A stretch of 64,000 bases of DNA from Agapetus fuscipes. Lineage: Eukaryota > Arthropoda > Insecta > Trichoptera > Glossosomatidae. The stretch's first letter is position 1, and each line of letters opens with the position of its first letter. The notes under the pieces were generated by a model that worked only from the letters and a program-made list of their open reading frames with translations, was not told the origin of the DNA and made no database searches. Positions 24,601-36,600 of the stretch are shown in pieces. The position numbers were made by a program, and so were the translations under genes. Location of the stretch: NCBI GenBank assembly GCA_951799405.1, contig OX637340.1, positions 1,240,001-1,304,000 on the forward strand. Reading direction: 5' to 3'.

Positions 24601-27600
24601 CACCATCAATACGAATGCAGGCCATACTATTCTCATAGTTCGCATGCACCGCATTGAGTAGAGCTCCATTCACTCCGTATGCTTTCAAAACATCCCACAA
24701 CATACCTCTGTCCACTGAGTCAAAAGCCTTTTCCAGATCCACAAAGGCCGTGAATAGTTTCCCCCTCACCGACAATTGTTTTTCAACAAGTTGTCGTAGA
24801 GTGAAAATCTGATCAACACAGCCTCTACCGGCCATAAAGCCGGACTGTATATCGGAAACCCTTTTGCTAGTAGTCAGAATCACATTTTTTATAATCACCT
24901 TACAGAAGACTTTTCCTGGTATACTGAGTAGACTGATTGGTCTGAAGTTCTGACAGTCTTTTTTGTCCCCTTTACCTTTGTAAATGGGAACAATTTCATA
25001 AAAATAAATGCACCATTACTGCATTAGAATATGGATGAAACCAACGCTTAAAAACCTTCGGGGCTATTCTTAGACATTTTAGTCGTCAGTTGAGCCCACG
25101 CTTTGACAAACTAATGATGCATTTGTATGAAGACCTGTCAATCCAAAATGCCGCAAGTGAACAGCTGATTTGTCTTCATACATATATTACCAAATTCGTT
25201 AGGTAAGAATGACCGTGGTGATGAAACTTCCAGCCCAGGTATCATTAGTTTGTCAAAGCGTGGGCGCAACCGAGGACTAAAATGTCTAAAAATAACCCCG
25301 CTTGAGATCAAATAAACAAAAGACCGATTAAACCATTATTTTACTTTTTATATTTTCCTTCATATTATTCTTACACATTGTATCTTTAGATACAAACATA
25401 GACTACATCAAATTCGTTGTAAGATTATTTTGCAGCTCGCATTTTTTTCCATTCATTCTTTTTTGTCTTTTTTTTTAGTTCTCACTACTCAATGTTTAAT
25501 TTCCACAAAATATACCTTTAACTAAGCCAGAACCTACAAAAAACATTAAAAAAAATAGTGTAGGTATTATAATCTTATCTAATCTAAGTTGCAAAGAAAT
25601 GTTACGTTAGAGATTCACATTACATACATTTTCACAAACAGACACGTACAAGTTCGCGCTTGCACATGCCGCATGTGAACCTACAACATAAAAAACCAAA
25701 TCTCAAATGGACATACACCCTGCAACTCTTGCCGACCTTCCCTGAAACAGTGGTGACATTGGCAAAGTGAACCATTTTTACAGCATGGGTGGTCAGCCGC
25801 ATACCAACCTATAAGTCAAGGAACATACACGACACATGACATTTTTTTAAAAATCAATAAATAATAATAATATTGATCAATTATTCTTTGTCTTTTTTTT
25901 TTATTCTCACTATCTACTCAATTTTTAATTTTCACAAAATACATCTTTAACTAAGCCAGAATCTATTTAAAGCATTAAAAATAGTGTAGTGTATTTTCAT
26001 GAAACGTAGATGCTCATTATTCAATTTCAAAAATAGCTTAGTACTATCGGAAACTCTACGCCGGATTGCTACGTATATTGTGATCGGCTCCGGTTTCCGC
26101 TTTATTTCGGCCGATTGCTCTCAGGGAAAATGAGGCGAAAAGCAATCCTCTTTATTCCGTCGCTTTCCACAACGAGAACCAAAGCATTTTATCTAGCGCA
26201 CTCACTAATGTAATAAATTTAAAAAAAAATCTCTCATCTTGCGTTGAATTAGACAAACCTCAAGATCCGAATTGAATTTCAGTGTCCTCAGGAGAATTGA
26301 GCGAGGAAGAGCGTAATTATTTTGGAAAAGACTTTTCTTTCAAATGGGTAACGCTATTAGCAACGAGTGGTTTTTTCTCAGACAACGGGAAAAAAGACAA
26401 AATTTGAGGTTGAAGTTATAATTAGCTTCAATACCAGACGCGATACTATAATCTATAATCTAAGTTGCAAAGATATATAACCATTTAAAGGTCATATCAA
26501 ATGCAATACTGAATATGTACTCGTACTTACAAATAAAATCCAAACCTCAAATGAACATACACCCTGCAACTCTTGCCGTCCTTCCCTGAAACATTGGTGA
26601 AATTGGCAAAGTAAACCATTTTTACAGCATGGGTGGTCAGCCGCATACCAACCTATAAGTCAGAAATAACTTGATGGAATACACACATTTGAAATTTTCC
26701 TCGGCTGCATGACGTCACAGATTGTCAGCCAATGCTATGTTTTTAATCTACCTTCATAAAATTGTAATGCGGACTGTATGTCCTGTTTCTAGTGTAAAAT
26801 TTTATTTTGTAATTCCTTGACTTATAGGTGGTATGAGGCTGACCACCCATACTGTAAAAAGATGGCTCACTTTGTCAATGTCATCCCTGTTTCAGGGAAG
26901 GTCTGTAAGAGTTGCAGGTTGCATAATATTATACCAATGACATTTATCCATTGAATCACCTTCAAAAAAGAGGAAGAAGAATGTAGTTTCAAATCATATG
27001 TCAACAAACAAACAATCAACCAAGAGTGCCTTCATACATAAGCAGAGGGGATACAGGAGGGATCTGGATATTTACTATAGTATCTCTATGTTTATGAATT
27101 TGGAGTGCCTTAAAAGCCATCAAACGTCTACCAAGACACTCAGAGTGCTCAACCACTGTATTGGCAATTTTAAACGTGTGGTCGTTCTCAATACAATGGT
27201 CGGCCATCTCAGAGTATCCCGACCGTCCCCTAAAAGCTCTAGCATGCTCCTTTAATCTTGTTGTGATTGACCTGCCCGTCTCCCCTATGTATGTATATGG
27301 CTTGGCAATCATTACAGTTAATAGATACCTGATGATGACCTTCTAGGTCGAAAACGTTAGTAATTTGTTTAAAGATTTTAATCTTATTGAATAAATTTAT
27401 CCGTGAAAATAAACAGTGTTTTTAATTAATCAAAAAATTATAAAATTAAACATTACAGTTAAGTTGGTATACACCACTTGTCAAACTTGTCCAATTTATC
27501 CTTATTATTAAATAGCATTTTATCTAAGTTGTTGTTTGTGCTATAAGCACTTTTAAATCTCTGTTTTATCTTATTGTTCATTTTATATGTTATGTTCCCT

Positions 27601-30600
27601 CAGAAATATATATTTGCAACAAATTATTAATCAATATGAATTTTCACAGTGTTAATACACAAACAATACAAAATATATATCTAAGTATTGTTAATATTTA
27701 ACATTATATTAATTTAACCGATTACGCAGCATTCCCATCATATGCAATTTCACGGTTTTGACAGAAAATTTTAATACTGTACTAAAAACTCTACATTTAC
27801 CGTTATTGAGTTTTGCGACAATAAATATTTTCATTTAAAAACTGATTGCATACTCGTATTTGCCATTTAATATTATAATGCATATTAACATTTTATTGAC
27901 AGAATGGGAGCATTGTTGTGTAACATTATTTTATATTTAATCACAAACTTCCTAATTCACTAAACTTTTTCAACCAAAATCAGGTTTAAATCTACTTTTT
28001 TGTATGAAAAACTTCCAACGAACCAAACTAAAAATTTAGGTACACCTTTTTGTGAATAAGGGATTCAGTTTTATTTATGCATAATACCACGATGATTGTA
28101 ATATTTTGTATCCTATAATCGCTTCATTTCCTCGTAAATTATCAATTGAAAGAATTAGAGAAGTGGCTGTTGATTTGCAATGTTTGCGGCGAGGGCACTT
28201 TTTTTTTTTTATGTAAATCTTCAATTTCCAATTTTTGTGGTACGACGCTGACACCCATGCTGTAAAAACTTGAGTCACTTTTGCCAATGCCAGCCCAGTT
28301 TCAGAGAAAGGCGGCAGGAGTTGCTAAATTTATGTTCATGTGAGGTTTAGTTTATTTGATATGAACACATGAAGCATATTGTGTATGCGCGAACTTCCAC
28401 GTGCCCGCTTGTGTGGATGTATTATTTAATACTACCTTCTCAATTTAGGTATATATTTGCAACTAAGTTTAACGATTAAAGAAGGCTTCATTTGCTGCTA
28501 AGTGATCCATTAAAAAAATCGGATCATTTATGTTTTCCAACAAAGCCTTGTTTTAACTCGATTTTTCAACCAATAAAAACTTTATTGAACTTTGTCTTTA
28601 AAAAGTTTGTTTAGGCTTTTAAACTTAAGTGCCTATTAAACAATCTTGAAATTTAGTGTAATTTGGCGCTTTCTGGATATAAGTATCAAGAGTGGAATAG
28701 GAACAAAATTCTCATTTTTAAATTTATCTCGGTGGAGTGACGTCACAGCTCTACGTGGCAAGGGGTTTGGCAACTAAAAACAAAATATTTGTTAAATTTT
28801 AAAGGTTTGTTTGTTGGCATGCCGACGATTCATTTTAAATTCATAAAGCAAAAAGTTTTTTCTTCATGAGTTTTCACAAAATATTGGTTGTTTATTTCCT
28901 TAGAAACCAGGTCGAGTGATGTCACAGTTTTCACGGCTTTTTGTGCTGACTTCGTTAACTCGTTAAAGCTTCTATGATTCTATATATCATATATTTTTTT
29001 AACCAGCTCTACGTCGTTTGTGGGCTATTCTTTAGTATATTTTGTTTTACAATTGCCCCATAATTTCATGGACTTGTTTTTATTTTACAGGATGCTGAAG
29101 TGCAGGAGTTGGAGAGTTTGAAACAGCCAGCTAACGAAGGTACAACTAATCACAAAGTAATGCGCACTTATGTTACTTACTATTTTATTTTTTCGAAAAG
29201 CATATTGTGTCATAATATAATATGATCTTTCTTAAAACATATTTTACAAGCCCTCTTCCTGCAAATCGTTTATTTACCTAACTGAATAGACAACTCGTTC
29301 GTTTTTGCTGTTTTAAAAAGCTTTTTTTATAATTAACAATAACTTAGTCAAACAAAGAATAAAGATAAAGTACAAAACATGTGAAGAAAGTTACGATTCT
29401 TTACATTAGAGTTATGAAATCAGAACATTCACAATTTCTATGGGCGGGATCGTGTATCACATCTAGATTACAGGGGCAGGGATTTGGTGAGCAACTCGGC
29501 GGTGTTACGTCACAATTTTTTCCAATATTTTTTGAATAGCAACACTTCAAGCTTACATCATCATTTTCACTCAATAAAGTAATCTACTTATAAGCAAATA
29601 TATCTCTCAGGGACTTGCAATGTTTACTTTTATTTCATATACAGACATCGTTCCGAGAATTTTATTGGCACAATAAACCAGCGAGTTGTCATTGAACCAG
29701 ATGTAATGAAAATCACATTTAATATTTCCTCTCCTCTCATTTCCCATATTTACGATATTGACATTGTGCGACACGAAGAAAAATACTTTATCCCCCTCTC
29801 TCGCAACACATTGATAACACGGTTTTCCCATTGCTTTCCCATTCACACCTATAATAATACTCCCTTACAAGAGTGTATCCTTTTATAATCTTATTTCTGA
29901 TGTATGTAAAGTAGTCTTTTTATATTCAAACGTTTACTAATCTAAGTTCCCAACCGTTAAAAACTCAGTTCATGCTTCTAAGTAATCAGAAAAGTGCAAA
30001 CAGAAAATAGGGTCTGAAATACATAAAAAATAGTTGAATTAAAAAGAGTTATATGGATTTAAAGTTAGTCGATAAAAAATGTCTTTGTATTTAAAAAAAA
30101 TCAACGGTTGTATTTTTTTAATCAGTACTGAGAAAATAGGAAATCAATGCCAAGAGCTCGGATTCGAATCCTACCGAGGGTGTCAGAAAAGATTATCAGT
30201 TTTGGTGTTTATTTCAAACTCAAAATAAAATACCGGCAAAGCTTACTCAGCCTTCAGAAGAAGAGAATACTAGCCCCTTAGGGAGCTGGAAAACTCTAAA
30301 TTAAACTATAGTCATTGGCGTTAGACCGGCCCCCTAACCTGTAAAAATGAATAAGTTCCACTTGCAACATGCGACGCCTTTGAGGAGAACGCGACAAGAT
30401 GTTACACTATGTGTGTAGCATATTTGCGTAACGTTGTGAATGCAAGAGTATTTTAAATTCATGTTTCTATTCGCAGAGACAAAGACAAGAAAACATTTTC
30501 ATATACGTATCAGAGTTGCGATTGTGGCGTTCAAGATACTTAAAGGGATTATACGTAATTTCCCCACGTTTCTCGGGAATACAGCCCATACTTCTCGAAC

Positions 30601-33600
30601 AGCAAACTCGCAGTCTAACTATATTCCATGCAGAGCACACAATATTAATTAAACACGAGTGATTATCTTCCATTGAATGTTTCATTGAAACACAAACAAC
30701 AATTGTGTGACAGAGAATAATATGCGTTGATTACAGTATAATATTATTTGGATTCAATTTTCAGGCCAATCTGTACACATTGTGAAAACTCAAACGAGCT
30801 CCGTGCACAATGAGGACGGGAATCAAAATGAGCGGCACGACGTGCATGAGTATGGTGAGTGCAAATGATATTTATTTTTTGTTTTTTGTTTGATTAAGCA
30901 ACTTTTATTTCATATCTACGGACAGCTACTCTTTTTTCCACGACCAAGAAGATTTCTATCTCCCTGGCTGTAGGACAAGAGTTTGGCACAATATAACTGG
31001 GTGAAAAAAAGTGTCGTCGCGTCGGGTCCAAGGACATAGCTTACCGATATAAAAAAAACGCAACTAAGCTACACATATAGTGTAACCTCTTGCCTGTGTT
31101 ATCGCCGAAGGGGTCACATGTAGCGATTCGGGACCTATTTATTTTTACGGGTAAGGGGGCCGGCCTCACACCAACCACTTTCAGTTGAAGTGGGGGTATC
31201 CCAGCTCCCAGGGGGGCTGATACTAATTTCTTGTGAGGGCTGAGTAAACCTTGAGATCGAATCCTTGCTCTCGGCATGGAATGCAAGCATTCTACCAATT
31301 GAGCTATCGACCTTTTTACGAGCTTGGTCGTCGTCGCTAAAAAGCACCAATTCTCAAGCAAGACCCAGTTGCTGTAAGGTTGGATGGACCTTTGGTGACC
31401 GGTCATTGGTAAAGGTTTATGAATTTTTCAACCCAGCGAAGAGCAAATTTGAAAATATAAATGGTATATTTTTAGACTTTTTAAAGTTTGTGTATTCACA
31501 CAGTGAAAATTCATTTTTATAAATAATTATAAAAAATTATAAAAAACACAGAGTTTTATTTTCACAAATTGAGTATTTATTTCCACCTCAAGTACTTTCG
31601 ACTTATTCACGTCATTATCAAGAGGATACTCATGTATCCTCTTGATAATGACGTGAATAAGTCGAAAGTACTTGAGGTGGAAATAAATACTCAATTTGTG
31701 AAAATAAAACTCTGTGTTTTTTATAATTTTTTATAATTATTTATGGTATATTTTTTGTGCTCCGCCTGGATTCGAACCCACAACCTTCCATTCAGAGTCC
31801 GAAGTGTGACCACTGAACTATGGACCGGCCCGGCGATATAGCTAATAAGCTATATCATAGATTGCTATATCATAGCTTGCTATCAATAGATTGCTAATGC
31901 TACCAAAGCGTTTATTGATTTGTTATATCTGATAGTTAATATCATAACTAATAAAATAACCTAAGTATAAATCGGGTTTGGGAGACTAGAGCTTAAAATA
32001 AATAAGTCGAACTTGTTCTTGCAGGTTTCCAGATATCAAAATCGTATCTCTCTGAATATGTAAGTTCATGGAAGATACCTGGTTGCACTCATTTTATTTT
32101 TATAATTGAAACTAACAAGGTTAATCTTGTGATGTTTTTAAATCTGTACAATACTACAGTAGGTACTTATTTTGAAAAAAAACACAAAAATTTATTCAGA
32201 AAAGTAACATTGCTATTCTACAAACCAACAAAAATTGGGAACGCAATATATTTTCAATGGATACCTATGTTATACAGTCAATATTACTGATTTGAAAGGG
32301 TAAATTACGTAAATTTTGTCGAGGAGAGTACTAAAGGATATAGACCCAAAAAACTCAATTTTGTCGGACTCAGTGTTATTGTAAGACCTCGCAGGAAATA
32401 CAAATTCGATTCCCGAAATTTCCATAAGTTTTTCTTTGATATCTCAGCACCCTTGCCTTGCCAAAATTTACGTAGCTTTCTACGTGTCATACTCGCTCTT
32501 AGGGAGGATGAATACTAATCTAAATCTAGTTGCAAAGATATATATCATATTCATTCGAGATTCATATTAAACGCATTCCCACAAGCAGACACGTATAAGT
32601 TCGCGCTAACACATGCCGCATGTAGACCTACAATATAAAACCCAATCTCAAATGAAAATCAGCCCTGCAACTCTTGCCGATCTTTCCTGAAACAGGGGTC
32701 TCATTGGCAAAGTAAACCATTTTTTACAGTATAGGTGGTCAGCCTCATACCTAAGTCAAATATACGTAATATTATTTGCATAACACGTTGAAAGTAATAA
32801 AGTTACTTGTGGAAAATTCTCACTTTGTAGACGCCTCCCTTAATCGATCTGTTAGTGTCATTCAAATATCTGGAATCCATACAAATGCAAGAAAAATACA
32901 CGTAACACCTACATGATATGAATGTGTGGAACAATTCTGCCACTTCACTTTTAGAAAGAACTTAGAAATGCATAATTTTCCAGATTGTTGCAAAGAAATG
33001 TATTCCGTACTAAACTAAAAAAAAAAAAAAGACTCGGCCCAATTTATTTTCTCGGTGGGCAAACGTCACAGATCTGTGTGGCTAAGGTCCTTAAGAAGCA
33101 GTAACAAAATATTTGTGTGTCTTTTCAATAGCAGCAACCCAGCCGTAGTAGTGACGTAGTATTATTTCTGTAAGAAATTAGCGCAGAGTGCATTCTAATA
33201 ACGTATTGAGGAAACCTGAAATGCTTACATTATTTCGGTATAATTAAAAAAAAGCGCGGAGATAGAACAATTTAAATTTATGAAGTATCATACATATTAT
33301 ACATATCTATCTCTTATTGATTCCACATGCCCAAATGGCGTAGTGAAACACGCTGGGTACCTACTCTGCTAGTATTGTTGTAAAAAAATAATGAAAACAA
33401 GAATAAAAGACGCATAAAAACAGAATAAAAAACAGTAGTGATCAATAAAACGATGTTAGCTTCGAAGATTACGTTGCTACTCAGCTTAAAATTTTTCCTC
33501 ATTTTATTTTCGACTGGAGCCCGTCTGTTCTCATAATGGGGTTCAAATTTATGCACCATCAAATAAAGTCACCAACTTATAAAACAAAATTAAAATATTT

Positions 33601-36600
33601 ACATTTCTGAAACCCTAGCATAAAACAGGGCGTAAACTCACATCGATTGCGTAAAACGGAAAAATGTATGAAAACTAAATCACTCTCTAGGAGTGCCGTC
33701 GTATATTCCATACATTTTCAATTTACTCATTAGAGATTATATTATACTCCAGCACAACTCCAGCCGCCCACGTAAAATCTCCAATCTATTTCCAATAATA
33801 GCGAAAAACTTAGCTATATATATTTTTTACATTAATCTGTACCCCGAGTAGGAAACATTGAGTAAATATTTAACCATAGCGTAAACACGAAAAATATATC
33901 AGCACCTTTAGTGAGTACCTACTTTAGTTTTAATACATTTTTTTCTGATTTGCGGCTGTTGTTGGTATGCGGCTGACCACCCATGCTGTATAAAATGTTT
34001 CACTTTGCCAATGTCACCCCTGTTTCAGGGAGGGTCGGCAAGAGTTGCAGGATGCATGTTCATTTGAGATTCGGGTTTTTATATTGTAGGACCACATGCG
34101 GCGCGCGAACTTAAAAGTGCCTGTTTGTGAAAATGCATAGGTATAATGTTATTTTGCAACTTAGATTAGATTATCTTATTTTGTTATAATTATATTTTAT
34201 ATGGATCAATGATTTACATTTCTGCTTCTTTACATATTTTATTTTATTTCAGTTTTTTGTTTATTGTTTTTTACATTTTATGTACTAAATTTATAGTCTA
34301 CAATTTAGGTACATTCTTACGATTTTATGATCCATACTTTATTTTAATGCAGTTATTCCTTATAGTTTCTTCCTTAACCTTTCTTATTCAAATCTTTCTT
34401 TCTATTTTTTTGCTTTTATTTCTATCCCGATTTTTGTCCCTACATCTTCTTACTTTATATCTGTACCCTTAGCACGAGTTGCAAAACTTGAGTAATGTTA
34501 AGTTTACGGCAATTATAAAAGAGTGATTTCGGAGGTCAATATGGAGGTATAAATAAATTACGCGCCGGTTGAGTATTTACGTGATGCTTTCTACTCCTTG
34601 CTGCTGGGGAACTTTTAATGTGTTTCATTTTCAATTCTGCGTCGCACCGGCTTATTCTTTGTAAGACTGCAAACTCATTTGGAATTATAATCACATTGGC
34701 AACGTGCTGGCGGGAGGGAGGGAAGGCTGAAACTTTAGTGTGTGATGTAATATTCTCTAGTGCTTGAATAATTTAACTGGGTAGACCCCGTAAGGCACAA
34801 GGAAGGGTTAAAGTACTGGAACAAAAACATTATGTGTCATATCATTCGTTATGGGTATGCAAGCATTAACCCTAAGTTAATCATAAATTTATAAGTCACT
34901 TCATATTGATTGGGTGTAAAATTTTGTATGAATATTGGGCGGTACGTCTACAGCTTCTCAGTACTTGAGGGAGGACACCGTTGTTATGCTAGTAGGTATG
35001 CAAAATGATAAAACCAATGGCTATATTTTTCTTTCTCTTTTGAATCTATCTATGTATCTTTATGATCAAACCCATCCTCATACCCGTTCCGTATGTACAC
35101 TTCCATCCGGGGAAGCGTATCACAGAACGCTCATGCAATGCTATAATTTTTCAGCGGCGGAAGGCCTTCCCGGTAGATATATCGAGACTTTTCATCTAGA
35201 AAGGTTGTGAAACCAAATTCCTTCTTGTCTTTGGCAAATAGCAGCTAATTATTAATAGCCTACAAAAGTATAGAAAGAGGTTTCTATGGAGCTACTAAAG
35301 AACCACAAAGTCTAATCAAAACTTCTCAACAAACATTCCAACTAATGTACAATCGACATATAACACAGTCAATGTTACAACAAACCTTTAGTTAACTTAC
35401 AAAAAAAATTCCAACTTAGTACAACTAACATTTCACAATATTACAACAAACGTTCAGCTAACTTACAACAATGGTTCCAAATTAGTACAACGAACACATC
35501 ACTGAGTCAATGTTATAACAAACCTTCATCTAACTTAGAAGTTGTACTTAAGTGTACAACAAACATATGTATTACAGAGTCAATGTTACAACAAACCTTC
35601 ATCACAGAGTCAATGTTACAACAAACGTTCATCACAGAGTCAATGTTACAGCAAACCTTCAACTAATTTACAACAATTATTCTAACTTCATACAACAAAC
35701 ATATCACAGACTCAATTTTACAAACATCCTTATGTCAAACAATCCGTGGACTTACAAGAAACATTCCAACTTATGTTTTTCATAATTATTTTTTAGATTA
35801 TTTTTATGGCTAGTCACGTATTGCATCTGCCGCGTGACTAAGCTGGAATAAAGAATATACCTATTATTAATATAATGCACAACTAACATAATATCACAAA
35901 GTTTAATATCAAACAGAAATATTAAAGTTTCTGAGTCTCAAAACAGTAACAGCGCTATTCACAAAACAGGCAATCCATAGCTGATCTACGGATCATTGTT
36001 TTTTTGTATGTAAAAATCCCTGTAGGCTGCGGATGAGCCATGGCTTTGTTGTTTGAGAACAGAACCTTAAGAAATTATATTGGCTTATCCAATTCAAAAT
36101 GTTTTCAGTTGATGAGAACGGCAAGTTGGTGGCTCGTGTCCACCAGCACTCCGAGACCTCCAGCTCCCCTGGAGAGAAGCCGCATGGCCATCAGACTACG
36201 GAGGTCGAGGTCCCGGATATGGGCATACACAAGACCATGGAGCAAGAGACTCCCACTGAGGGGCAGAAGGAAGTGGGGAAGGTATAACAATATCACATCC
36301 ATGCACATTTACTTCTCAATAGTTCTGAGCAGTTTTTTTTTGGCTTTGCAGCTAGAAACTATGTTTCACATATTGAAGTACCTTTGCATCTTCTTGATAG
36401 ATAGATGTTTACAAAGGGTTTGGAGTTCTTTGATTTATTTAATTCTAAATGTCAGGAAAAACGTTGATGTTGTGACCACATGCTTGCCCTCCAGGTCAGC
36501 GGATAGAAGGCAATTGCGTTTAGGTAGGTACTGATTAAATATTTGACCTTAATATTTCACCCTATATTATTAACAAAGGAAATGTTCTTTTTTGAATGTG

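Noticed and set aside
34935..35210. 91-codon open frame
   Set aside because: No recognisable family, no signal peptide, no supporting splice sites; likely chance.
35552..35785. 77-codon open frame with RVNVTTN repeats; also looks array-like
   Set aside because: It is the translation of a tandem satellite. Units are directly abutting without unique spacers, so it is not a CRISPR array either, and the genome is animal.
36496..36522. Possible exon after CTCCAG at 36494
   Set aside because: In the phase required by the preceding exon it meets a stop after three codons (GTC AGC GGA TAG).
36040..36534. Open frame of 164 codons overlapping exon 5 of the secreted-protein gene
   Set aside because: It is the wrong frame of the exon; the correct frame reads VDENGKLVARVHQHSETS and keeps phase with the flanking exons.
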